Made by a program: the position numbers and the translations under genes
Assembly: GCA_030149685.1 (NCBI GenBank)
Contig: JASLGI010000185.1
Coordinates: 1-7,658, forward strand
Direction: 5' to 3'
Origin: Bacillaceae bacterium
Lineage (GTDB): Bacteria; Bacillota; Bacilli; Bacillales_A; Planococcaceae
DNA length: 7,658 nucleotides
The notes under the pieces: model-generated
Told to the model about the DNA's origin: nothing
Databases searched by the model: none
Seen by the model: only the letters and a program-made list of their open reading frames with translations
Shown here: one piece after another, positions 1 through 5,842 of the stretch
How positions within the stretch are numbered: the stretch's first letter is position 1
Layout: every line of letters starts with the position of its first letter

Positions 1-14
1 TTCGCTTGAACCAT
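1..14 (-). CDS. Start of a divergent gene, truncated by the window edge
   Basis: Only the first four complete codons are visible on the minus strand (M-V-Q-A), starting with an ATG at 14-12. The start is supported by a strong AAGGAGG ribosome binding site (complement of 22-28) 7 nt upstream and by an extended -10 promoter further upstream. The gene leaves the window, so no function can be given. It shares its upstream region, including three cre-like sequences, with sdcS, so the two may be co-regulated. Confidence 0.55.
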
Positions 15-21
15 AAAAACC

Positions 22-28
22 CCTCCTT
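22..28 (-). promoter_or_regulatory. Ribosome binding site of the divergent gene
   Basis: The minus strand reads AAGGAGG here, 7 nt from the ATG at 14-12. It is a near-perfect Shine-Dalgarno sequence and the main reason for calling the truncated minus-strand gene. Confidence 0.6.
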
Positions 29-54
29 ACAATTCAAAAAACATCCTAATAGTT

Positions 55-63
55 AGTATACCA
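55..63 (-). promoter_or_regulatory. Extended -10 promoter of the divergent gene
   Basis: The minus strand reads TGGTATACT, an extended -10 (TG-N-TATACT). No good -35 is present at the usual distance, as is common for extended -10 promoters. The predicted start of transcription is near position 48, giving a leader of about 34 nt. The cre-like sequence at 93-106 would be centred about 51 bp upstream of that start. Confidence 0.45.
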
Positions 64-92
64 CGAGATTTTTAGAAACGATGAACGAGAAT

Positions 93-106
93 AGAAAACG
101 CTTTCG
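93..106. promoter_or_regulatory. cre-like sequence 1
   Basis: The sequence AGAAAACGCTTTCG has the core of a catabolite-responsive element (consensus TGWNANCGNTNNCA) with central CG and near-palindromic arms. Its first and last bases deviate. It lies about 51 bp upstream of the predicted start of the divergent gene and far upstream of sdcS. CcpA binding is inferred from the motif only. Confidence 0.4.
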
Positions 107-127
107 TAACTGATATAGTACAGTGAC

Positions 128-140
128 TTTTTTAGAATAA
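128..140 (+). repeat. 13-nt direct repeat, copy 1
   Basis: TTTTTTAGAATAA occurs here and again at 318-330, exactly 190 bp apart. The T-run makes it low in complexity, so it may be chance. The second copy overlaps the region just upstream of the sdcS -35 box. Confidence 0.35.
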
Positions 141-208
141 GAACAGAATTAATCTGAAAATTAAAACATCTCATCACTATCGCGTTTCTAGCGTTTTTCA
201 ACTGTTAT

Positions 209-222
209 AGAAAACGGTTACT
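209..222. promoter_or_regulatory. cre-like sequence 2
   Basis: AGAAAACGGTTACT fits the cre core (AANCGNTNNC) with deviating end bases. It shares AGAAA, the central CG and a TTAC arm with the third copy at 299-312. It lies between the two divergent promoters, about 165 bp upstream of the predicted sdcS start of transcription. Confidence 0.35.
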
Positions 223-298
223 TCCCTTAATTTAAGCGGATGGTAACGGATGCAAAAGAAGAGGAGAAAAACGAATATTGACGAAAAAATGAACAAAA

Positions 299-312
299 AG
301 AAAGCGGTTACT
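299..312. promoter_or_regulatory. cre-like sequence 3, just upstream of the sdcS promoter
   Basis: AGAAAGCGGTTACT is almost identical to the copy at 209-222. Its centre lies about 75 bp upstream of the predicted sdcS start of transcription and outside the promoter core. In Bacillus, CcpA sites upstream of a promoter can activate rather than repress, so the sign of any effect is open. Confidence 0.4.
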
Positions 313-317
313 TTATG

Positions 318-330
318 TTTTTTAGAATAA
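318..330 (+). repeat. 13-nt direct repeat, copy 2
   Basis: Second exact copy of TTTTTTAGAATAA (first at 128-140). It begins 6 bp after the third cre-like sequence and ends 14 bp before the sdcS -35 box. Confidence 0.35.
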
Positions 331-344
331 TTTTGAAAAATAGC

Positions 345-373
345 TTGTTACATAACAAAATTAAACGTATAAT
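345..373 (+). promoter_or_regulatory. SigA-type promoter of sdcS
   Basis: A -35 box TTGTTA (345-350) and a perfect -10 box TATAAT (368-373) are separated by the ideal 17 bp. Transcription should start near 380, leaving an untranslated leader of about 84 nt before the ATG at 464. Confidence 0.7.
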
Positions 374-463
374 AGTTTCTGTAATTAAAAAAGCGAATTC
401 ATTTCGTTCAGAAAATTTAGAAAAATCATTTTCATTGAAAGAAATATAGGAGGATTGGATGAT

Positions 464-2119
464 ATGAGTCTTCAAGCATTATGGGGAAAGATGTGGCAGG
501 CACACCATGATACGAAGAAGTTCTTCAAGTTGTTCACATTGAAGAAAGACGACGTACTCGAGTTTGCGGAAGGCTCCGCTGACGTCCGCGATAAAAGCGG
601 TTCCACAGGCGGAGGATCGGGTTCTGGCGATGAGCCACCGAAAGGTCGTACACGAACACAAAACATAGGTTTAATTGCAGGTCCGTTATTATTTGCAATC
701 ATTTTATTCTTTTTATCACCGCCAGGAATGTCACATGAGGCATTAGCAGTTTTAGCAAGTACAGTTTGGATTGCTACGTGGTGGATCACAGAAGCAATTC
801 CAATTCCAGCAACATCGTTGTTACCAATTATACTATTCCCGTTAACCGGTGCGGTTAGTGAAGGAGTAGCTTCACATTATGCAGGGAATACAATTTTCTT
901 ATTCCTTGGAGGATTTATTATCGCGATTGCGATGGAGAAATGGAATTTACACCGTCGTATCGCATTGAACATTATTTTACTCGTAGGTACGAGTACAGAA
1001 CGTTTAATTTTAGGTTTCATGGTCGCAACAGGATTCCTTTCGATGTGGATTTCGAACACAGCGACAGCAATGATGATGATGCCGATTGGTCTTGCAGTTA
1101 TTGCACACGTAAACTCAGCGATTCAAGAAGAAGCAGCTGAAACGAACTTCGGTAAAGGAATTATGTTAGGTATCGGTTACTCAGCATCAATCGGGGGAAT
1201 TGGTACATTAATCGGTACACCACCGAACACAATTTTCGCAGGTGTCGTTAGCGAAATGTACGGAATCGATATTTCATTCGCAAAATGGATGTTATTCGGA
1301 GTACCACTTTCAGTTGTAACGATGATTGGAGTATGGTTCTACTTAGTAAAAGTAGCCTTCCCAATGCAGTTGAAAGAATTACCAGGTGGACGCGGTGTTA
1401 TTCAAAAAGAGCGTGACGCATTAGGAAGTATGTCATTTGAAGAGAAGCTCGTATTATTCGTCTTCTCATTCGCAGCATTCTTCTGGATTACACGTACATT
1501 CTTACCAATTCAATTCGTACAAGACAACTTTGACGATACAATTATTGCGATTATTGCAGCAGTAATGTTATTCATTTTACCGAGTCGTCAAGCACGTGAA
1601 GGTAGTTTACTTACATGGAATGATGCGAAAAACATTCCTTGGGGTATTTTACTTCTCTTCGGTGGAGGTCTTGCGATTGCGAACGGATTCAAAGAATCAG
1701 GACTTGCTCAATGGATCGGTGAACAGTTAACGGTTTTACAAGACGTGAACTTTATTTTCGTTATCGCGATTGTTGCAACACTCGTTCTCTTCTTAACAGA
1801 AGTAACGTCAAACACAGCAACAGCGACGATGATGTTCCCAATCATGGCAGCACTTGCAGTTGCTCTTGAAGTACACCCATACGCATTAATGATTACAGCA
1901 GGAGTTGCAGCTTCATCTGCATTCATGCTTCCAGTAGCAACACCACCGAACGCGATTGTCTTCGGTTCCGGCGTGTTGAAAATTAATGACATGGTAAAAG
2001 CAGGATTTTGGATTAACTTAGCGATGATCTTTATTATTACACTCGCAATTTACTTCTTGTTACCATTTGCATGGGGTATTGATCTCACAACGTTGCCGAC
2101 AGATATGATTTTAGATTAG
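464..2119 (+). CDS. sdcS: Sodium/dicarboxylate symporter, SdcS type (DASS/SLC13 family)
   Basis: A 551-residue inner-membrane symporter of the divalent anion:sodium family, expected to import C4-dicarboxylates such as succinate, fumarate and malate with Na+. Both family signature repeats are present: SNT at 197-199 (in WISNTATAMMMMP) and SNT at 449-451 (in TSNTATATMMFP). They are paired with TPPN loops at 252-255 and 493-496, the elements that form the sodium and substrate sites in VcINDY. The segment FLFLGGFIIAIAMEKWNLH (145-163) closely matches Staphylococcus aureus SdcS as I remember it. I chose ATG 464, 10 nt after AGGAGG (448-453). An in-frame TTG at 455 is only 1 nt from that site. Odd point: a soluble N-terminal extension of about 65 residues with a Gly/Ser-rich linker (about 45-55) precedes the first membrane helix. 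A terminator follows, so it is probably monocistronic. Confidence 0.92.
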   Translation: MSLQALWGKMWQAHHDTKKFFKLFTLKKDDVLEFAEGSADVRDKSGSTGGGSGSGDEPPKGRTRTQNIGLIAGPLLFAIILFFLSPPGMSHEALAVLASTVWIATWWITEAIPIPATSLLPIILFPLTGAVSEGVASHYAGNTIFLFLGGFIIAIAMEKWNLHRRIALNIILLVGTSTERLILGFMVATGFLSMWISNTATAMMMMPIGLAVIAHVNSAIQEEAAETNFGKGIMLGIGYSASIGGIGTLIGTPPNTIFAGVVSEMYGIDISFAKWMLFGVPLSVVTMIGVWFYLVKVAFPMQLKELPGGRGVIQKERDALGSMSFEEKLVLFVFSFAAFFWITRTFLPIQFVQDNFDDTIIAIIAAVMLFILPSRQAREGSLLTWNDAKNIPWGILLLFGGGLAIANGFKESGLAQWIGEQLTVLQDVNFIFVIAIVATLVLFLTEVTSNTATATMMFPIMAALAVALEVHPYALMITAGVAASSAFMLPVATPPNAIVFGSGVLKINDMVKAGFWINLAMIFIITLAIYFLLPFAWGIDLTTLPTDMILD

Positions 2120-2127
2120 AAATGTTG

Positions 2128-2163
2128 ATCACCACCATTTTTCATAAATGGTGGTGATTTTTT
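2128..2163 (+). terminator. Intrinsic terminator of sdcS
   Basis: A perfect 13-bp stem (2128-2140 with 2146-2158) with loop TTCAT is followed by a run of T. It begins 8 nt after the sdcS stop codon and separates sdcS from the ncRNA unit downstream. Confidence 0.92.
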
Positions 2164-2296
2164 ATCGTTAAATGTAAGCGAATACAAAAAAGGTTCATTT
2201 GTTGAAAAAAAGGGATGAATGGAAGGAAGTTACGAGTGAGCGGTTGAAAAATATAAATGAACTGTATAAAAAATCGTGTTTTAGTACATCAAAAAC

Positions 2297-2326
2297 TTGC
2301 TTTAAACAAAAAGTTTGTTTTATAAT
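2297..2326 (+). promoter_or_regulatory. Promoter of the non-coding RNA, with a palindrome in its spacer
   Basis: A -35-like TTGCTT (2297-2302) and a perfect TATAAT (2321-2326) are 18 bp apart. The spacer contains an inverted repeat, AAACAAA (2304-2310) and TTTGTTT (2314-2320), separated by AAG. It fills nearly the whole spacer and could be a repressor operator. Transcription should start near 2331-2334. Confidence 0.7.
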
Positions 2327-2330
2327 ACAG

Positions 2331-2751
2331 ACAAGACCTCAAAGGGAGGTCGAAAATTAATCTTTGCACAATGGCGCGTCACATGAAGATCTCTTCATAA
2401 GCACTGACTGTAACCACCCGGTAAAGAATGATGCTTAGTGAGAAAAGGAATCCGAATGCATACGCGTAGGAGACATAGTGATCAATCGCCGCGAGATTGA
2501 TTACGATAAACGAATAAATATTTTGTCTTTGATTGTCTGGCGGTGATCATTGATGAACGATTTATTCCTTTACGTCTTCCTAACTGAACAGATAATGAAC
2601 AACACTCCTTTTCCTTTTAAGGCGAATAGTCATTGAATATACGTTCTCCCTTAGAACAATAAAATCCTTGCAAAATAATGGATGACTATTCCAATGAAAA
2701 AGATTTATGTCGAAAAAAGAGCTACCCACTCCCTGCCGGGTAGCTTTTTTT
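2331..2751 (+). ncRNA. Candidate structured non-coding RNA of about 420 nt, class not recognised
   Basis: The unit has its own promoter, an intrinsic terminator, and no credible ORF between them. It is visibly richer in G+C than the AT-rich flanks. Helices read directly from the sequence are: 2335-2340/2346-2351 (GACCTC/GAGGTC); 2383-2388/2393-2398; 2398-2403/2432-2437; 2478-2487/2495-2504 (10 bp, one G-T); 2507-2519/2560-2572 (one mismatch); 2624-2633/2682-2691 (perfect 10 bp), enclosing 2643-2647/2653-2657; and the terminator stem. Two of these (2383-2398 and 2398-2437) share base 2398, so they abut. I found no RNase P, tmRNA, SRP RNA, T-box or common riboswitch signature. The terminator lies about 350 nt before the next gene, which has its own promoter, so a trans-acting or free-standing RNA is more likely than a leader. 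OLE-like or other large-RNA membership cannot be excluded from memory. Confidence 0.65.
2720..2751 (+). terminator. Intrinsic terminator of the non-coding RNA
   Basis: An 8-bp GC-rich stem, AGCTACCC (2720-2727) with GGGTAGCT (2738-2745), has a 10-nt loop and is followed by seven T residues in all. A-residues before the stem can also pair with the T-run, so it may work weakly on the minus strand too. Confidence 0.9.
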
Positions 2752-2968
2752 CACAAAAAATATGAAAAAAGTGAATAAAATAAGGAGAATAAGCTATTGT
2801 ACAATAAATAGCAGCTTACTAGGTGTAAAGGACTTATTATTTGGCTATAAATACAATAATGAGGGAATAAATGGTTCCATTTCTTCGTTTTCATCTATAA
2901 ATATAGTGATTAAATGGTAATTTTATAAAGAGTTTTAATTAAATTAAGACGTAAATGTGTCAAAAAGG
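2752..2968. other. AT-rich intergenic stretch, no gene seen
   Basis: About 217 very AT-rich bases lie between the ncRNA terminator and the aldB promoter. No start codon with a ribosome binding site opens a useful frame. The one visible structure is an inverted repeat, GCTATT (2793-2798) with AATAGC (2807-2812), around the 10-bp palindrome ATTGTACAAT (2796-2805 region). It could be a protein site or a weak hairpin; I see nothing that assigns it. Confidence 0.5.
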
Positions 2969-2998
2969 TTGAAAAAGTATAACATGTTACGGTATTAT
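2969..2998 (+). promoter_or_regulatory. Probable promoter of the aldB operon
   Basis: TTGAAA (2969-2974) and TATTAT (2993-2998) are 18 bp apart. The 10-bp palindrome TAACATGTTA (2980-2989) lies in the spacer and could be an operator. The predicted start of transcription is near 3005, about 98 nt before the aldB ATG. Confidence 0.5.
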
Positions 2999-3002
2999 GA
3001 AA

Positions 3003-3082
3003 ATAATCAGATTCGGATCAGGCGATTTCTCGCAAGAACTAATCTGTTATTCCAATATAAAGAGTGTTCTTCAAAAGTGAAG
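3003..3082 (+). promoter_or_regulatory. Structured 5' leader of aldB
   Basis: An outer stem (3003-3013 with 3041-3050, one bulged base) encloses a small hairpin, GCGA (3022-3025) with TCGC (3030-3033). A second hairpin, CTTCA (3069-3073) with TGAAG (3078-3082), stands 5 nt before the ribosome binding site at 3088-3094. It matches no riboswitch I know and has no terminator, so any regulation would be at translation or RNA stability. Confidence 0.35.
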
Positions 3083-3102
3083 GCACGAAGGAGGAAATCA
3101 TT

Positions 3103-4629
3103 ATGTCAAAAGTATATGCAAACCCAAATACAGAGGGTGCAGTAGTAAACTTTAAAGAACAATATGAAAACTATATCGGTGGAGAATGGGTAGCACCAGT
3201 TAAAGGTGAATACTTCGATAACAAAACACCAGTTACAGGTGAAGTATTTACACGCGTGCCACGTTCAACTCCTGAAGATATCGAGCTTGCATTAGATGCA
3301 GCACATAAAGCAAAAGATGCATGGGGTAAAATGTCAGTTACAGAACGTTCAAACATTTTATTCAAAATTGCTGATCGTATCGACGAAAACGTTGAAAAAA
3401 TCGCAGTTGCTGAAACATGGGATAACGGAAAACCAATTCGTGAAACATTAAACGCAGACATTCCACTCGCAGCAGACCACTTCCGTTACTTCGCAAGTGC
3501 AATGCGTGCACAAGAAGGCGGAATTAGTGAAGTAGATAACGACACAGTAGCGTACCACTTCCACGAGCCAATCGGGGTAGTAGGACAAATCATTCCTTGG
3601 AACTTCCCACTTTTAATGGGAGCATGGAAAATTGCACCAGCACTCGCTGCAGGTAACTGTATCGTTTTAAAACCAGCTGAACAAACACCAGCTTCTATTC
3701 TCGTATTAATGGAAGTTATCGGCGATTTATTACCACCAGGTGTATTAAACATCGTGAACGGATTCGGAGCAGAAGCTGGTAAAGCACTCGCAACGAACCC
3801 ACGTATCGGCAAAATTGCATTCACTGGTGCGACAACTACAGGTCGTTTAATTATGCAATACGCAACAGAGAACATCATTCCAGTAACACTTGAACTCGGT
3901 GGTAAATCACCAAACATCTTCTTCAAAGACGTTATGGAAAAAGATGATGGTTATTTAGATAAAGCAATCGAAGGTATGCTTCTCTTCGCATTTAACCAAG
4001 GTGAAGTATGTACATGTCCTTCACGTGCATTAATTCACGAAGACATCTATGACGAGTTCATGGAACGTGCATTAAAACGTATGAAAGAAATTAAATTCGG
4101 TAACCCACTCGATACAGCAACGATGGTTGGTGCACAGGCATCTAACGAGCAAAAAGAGAAAATCTTAAGCTACATCGAACTCGGTAAAGAAGAAGGCGCT
4201 GAGTGCTTAATCGGTGGAAATGAAAACAAATTCGACGAAACATACGAAGGCGGATACTACATCGAGCCAACGATCTTCAAAGGTCATAACAAAATGCGTT
4301 TATTCCAAGAAGAGATCTTCGGACCTGTTCTTGCAGTAACGACATTCAAAGACTTCGACGAAGCAATCGAAATCGCTAACGACACATTATACGGTCTCGG
4401 AGCAGGTGTATGGACACGTAACATGAACACTGCATACCGTGCAGGACGTGCTATCCAAGCAGGTCGCGTATGGACAAACACATACCACCAGTACCCAGCT
4501 CACGTAGCATTCGGTGGATACAAACTTTCAGGTATCGGTCGCGAGAACCACTTAATGATGCTCGGACATTACCAACAGACAAAAGCATTACTCGTAAGCT
4601 ATTCAGAAGAAGCACAAGGTTTATTCTAA
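3103..4629 (+). CDS. aldB: Aldehyde dehydrogenase, AldB/ExaC acetaldehyde dehydrogenase type
   Basis: A 508-residue cytoplasmic NAD(P)-dependent aldehyde dehydrogenase that oxidises aldehydes, probably acetaldehyde, to the acid. The start is ATG 3103, 8 nt after AAGGAGG (3088-3094); an in-frame GTG at 3064 lacks a ribosome site. Catalytic features are intact: PWNFP (165-169) with Asn167, cofactor Lys190 in VLKPAE, the FTGATTTG nucleotide loop (240-247), general base Glu264 in LELGGKSP, nucleophile Cys303 in [10 protein letters not shown], and EEIFGP (403-408). [13 protein letters not shown] and the C-terminal LLVSYS...GLF are typical of the E. coli AldB group. Length is normal for the family. 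Codon use is strongly biased (GGT, CGT, AAC, TTC), suggesting high expression. It forms an operon with the DUF779 gene 39 nt downstream. Exact substrate is inferred, not shown. Confidence 0.93.
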   Translation: MSKVYANPNTEGAVVNFKEQYENYIGGEWVAPVKGEYFDNKTPVTGEVFTRVPRSTPEDIELALDAAHKAKDAWGKMSVTERSNILFKIADRIDENVEKIAVAETWDNGKPIRETLNADIPLAADHFRYFASAMRAQEGGISEVDNDTVAYHFHEPIGVVGQIIPWNFPLLMGAWKIAPALAAGNCIVLKPAEQTPASILVLMEVIGDLLPPGVLNIVNGFGAEAGKALATNPRIGKIAFTGATTTGRLIMQYATENIIPVTLELGGKSPNIFFKDVMEKDDGYLDKAIEGMLLFAFNQGEVCTCPSRALIHEDIYDEFMERALKRMKEIKFGNPLDTATMVGAQASNEQKEKILSYIELGKEEGAECLIGGNENKFDETYEGGYYIEPTIFKGHNKMRLFQEEIFGPVLAVTTFKDFDEAIEIANDTLYGLGAGVWTRNMNTAYRAGRAIQAGRVWTNTYHQYPAHVAFGGYKLSGIGRENHLMMLGHYQQTKALLVSYSEEAQGLF

Positions 4630-4668
4630 GAAGTAATGTTGTAAACTGATGGTGAAGGAGGGAATAAG

Positions 4669-5043
4669 ATGGTACAACGTGTAGTTGCAACAGATGCAGC
4701 AAAAGAACTGATCGAGTTTTTAAAAGAAAAACACGGAGGCGTCCTCTTTCATCAATCAGGAGGATGTTGCGAAGGCTCGGTGCCGATGTGTTTTGAAGAA
4801 GATGGATTTTATGTCGGAAGTCAAGACGTTTTACTCGGCTATTTAGATGAAGATACCCCATTTTACATGCATAAAAGCCAATTTGAATATTGGAAGCATA
4901 CGCAATTAATTATTGACGTAGCAGATGGTACAGATGGAACATTTTCAATCGAAAATACAGAGAATAAGCACTTCATTATGGAGTCACGCGTCTTCTCAGA
5001 TGAAGAAAATGCGGTCTTAAAAGCAGAAGAAGCAAATATGTAA
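4669..5043 (+). CDS. DUF779 family protein
   Basis: A 124-residue soluble protein without signal peptide or membrane segment. The start ATG 4669 follows AAGGAGGG (4655-4662) by 6 nt. It carries the conserved family core HQSGGCCEGSVPMC at residues 28-41, with vicinal Cys33-Cys34 and Cys41, plus His28, His68 and His77 further along. These could bind a metal or undergo redox chemistry; this is my inference. Genes of this family are commonly found beside AldB/ExaC-type aldehyde dehydrogenases, which is the case here, so a role as helper or regulator of the dehydrogenase is likely. Its biochemical function is not known to me. A strong terminator follows at 5051-5093. Confidence 0.88.
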   Translation: MVQRVVATDAAKELIEFLKEKHGGVLFHQSGGCCEGSVPMCFEEDGFYVGSQDVLLGYLDEDTPFYMHKSQFEYWKHTQLIIDVADGTDGTFSIENTENKHFIMESRVFSDEENAVLKAEEANM

Positions 5044-5050
5044 GCGAAAA

Positions 5051-5093
5051 AGCAGCTAGTAAAAGAGGATCTCTTTTATTAGTTGCTTTTTTT
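5051..5093 (+). terminator. Intrinsic terminator of the aldB-DUF779 operon
   Basis: A 17-bp stem (5051-5067 with 5071-5087, two G-T pairs) with loop GAT is followed by a T-run. It starts 7 nt after the DUF779 stop codon. The A-run before the stem could make it bidirectional. Confidence 0.92.
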
Positions 5094-5134
5094 GCTCGTA
5101 TGCACAATTGCTAGAGAAAAAAATGAATACGACG

Positions 5135-5157
5135 TATGATAGAAACAAATTTTCTAT
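5135..5157 (+). promoter_or_regulatory. Possible promoter and inverted repeat before the response regulator
   Basis: A -10-like TATGAT (5135-5140) has no good -35 at 16-18 bp. It runs into a perfect 7-bp inverted repeat, ATAGAAA (5139-5145) and TTTCTAT (5151-5157), 5 nt apart. The repeat touches the ribosome binding site AGGAGG (5158-5163). It could be an operator over the start of transcription or a hairpin at the ribosome site. Confidence 0.4.
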
Positions 5158-5170
5158 AGGAGGAAAGCGT

Positions 5171-5842
5171 ATGTATATTTTAGTAGTCGATGATGACCCA
5201 GAAATCGTGGAGCTCGTATCGATCCATTTAAAAAATGCCGGATATCGAGTGAAGACAGCAAAGAATGGGATAGAAGCGTTAGAAATTGCAGAAGAAAAAG
5301 CGCCAGATTTAGCGATTGTCGATGTGATGATGCCAGAAATGGATGGGTATACATTAACTCGTCATTTGCGCAATGATTGGAATATTCCTGTGTTACTTTT
5401 AACCGCTAAAGGTGAATTAGAAGATAAGGAACGTGGTTTTTTAGCAGGAACAGATGACTATGTGACGAAACCGTTTGAACCGCGTGAATTATTGTTCCGT
5501 GTACAAGCTTTGCTCCGTCGTTACGATAAACGAGGAGATTCTAAAGTAGTAGCAGGTCCTTTAAGTATCGATACAGATCGTTATGAAGTCGTGATTCATG
5601 AGAAGTTATTTATTTTACCTTTGAAAGAATTTGAATTACTTGCGACACTTGCGAGTCGACCGAATCACGTATGGTCGCGTGATTTATTGATTGAAACAGT
5701 TTGGGGATATGATTATGAAGGCGATGAACAAACATTGAACGTTCATATTAAACGTCTTCGTGATAAATTGGCACCTTACAAAAATGAACTTCAAATTACG
5801 ACCGTTCGTGGTGTTGGTTATAAATTTGAGGTTATCGTATGA
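5171..5842 (+). CDS. hssR: OmpR-family response regulator, HssR-like
   Basis: A 223-residue DNA-binding response regulator. The receiver domain (1-115) has the acidic pocket Asp7-Asp9, phosphoacceptor Asp51 in IVDVMMPEMDG, Thr78 and Lys100 in TKPFE. The winged-helix domain (about 128-220) ends in VHIKRLRDKL and TTVRGVGYKFE. The start is ATG 5171, 7 nt after AGGAGG (5158-5163); an upstream in-frame TTG at 5108 has no ribosome site. Wording such as DYVTKPFE, LLRRY, ASRPN and WGYDYEGDEQT closely follows staphylococcal HssR, the regulator of haem-stress efflux, as I remember it. The stop overlaps the kinase start (ATGA, 5839-5842), so the pair is translationally coupled. Haem as the signal is inferred from similarity. 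Confidence 0.88.
   Translation: MYILVVDDDPEIVELVSIHLKNAGYRVKTAKNGIEALEIAEEKAPDLAIVDVMMPEMDGYTLTRHLRNDWNIPVLLLTAKGELEDKERGFLAGTDDYVTKPFEPRELLFRVQALLRRYDKRGDSKVVAGPLSIDTDRYEVVIHEKLFILPLKEFELLATLASRPNHVWSRDLLIETVWGYDYEGDEQTLNVHIKRLRDKLAPYKNELQITTVRGVGYKFEVIV

Larger units (their letters stand above)
15..463. other. Divergent AT-rich regulatory region without a gene
   Basis: This 449-base stretch separates the minus-strand gene from sdcS. No frame has a credible start with a ribosome binding site. It holds one promoter in each direction, three cre-like sequences (93-106, 209-222, 299-312) and an exact 13-nt direct repeat (128-140 and 318-330). Its length and repeated motifs suggest more regulation than a simple promoter needs. 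Confidence 0.6.

Noticed and set aside
455..463. TTG start at 455 for sdcS
   Set aside because: It leaves only 1 nt after AGGAGG. ATG 464, with 10 nt spacing, is better.
2199..2360. 54-codon frame starting with TTG, running through the ncRNA promoter
   Set aside because: There is no ATG and only a weak AAGG upstream. The frame crosses a good promoter and the first hairpin of the RNA, and the peptide resembles no family I know.
2371..2400. Nine-codon reading frame (MARHMKISS) near the 5' end of the ncRNA
   Set aside because: The only purine-rich site, GGGAGG at 2344-2349, is 21 nt away and locked in the first hairpin. The frame also overlaps two predicted stems, so I read it as chance.
2331..2751. 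Identification as RNase P RNA, tmRNA, SRP RNA, T-box leader or common riboswitch
   Set aside because: The signatures are absent: no GAGGAAAGTCC, no tRNA-like end or tag frame, no GGTGGNACCGCG, and no TPP, SAM, lysine, cobalamin, Mg or Mn core. No downstream gene is placed for cis control.
2792..2816. Inverted repeat GCTATT/AATAGC as a terminator
   Set aside because: The stem is short and AT-rich, no T-run follows, and no gene ends nearby.
3064..3102. Upstream GTG start for aldB, adding 13 residues
   Set aside because: There is no ribosome site before it, while ATG 3103 has a near-perfect one at 8 nt.
2957..3145. 62-codon frame beginning with GTG upstream of aldB
   Set aside because: It has no ribosome site, lies across the aldB promoter and leader, and ends inside aldB in another frame.
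5108..5170. Upstream TTG start for the response regulator
   Set aside because: The extra 21 residues are not part of the receiver fold, which begins at MYILVVDDD. The ribosome site fits ATG 5171.
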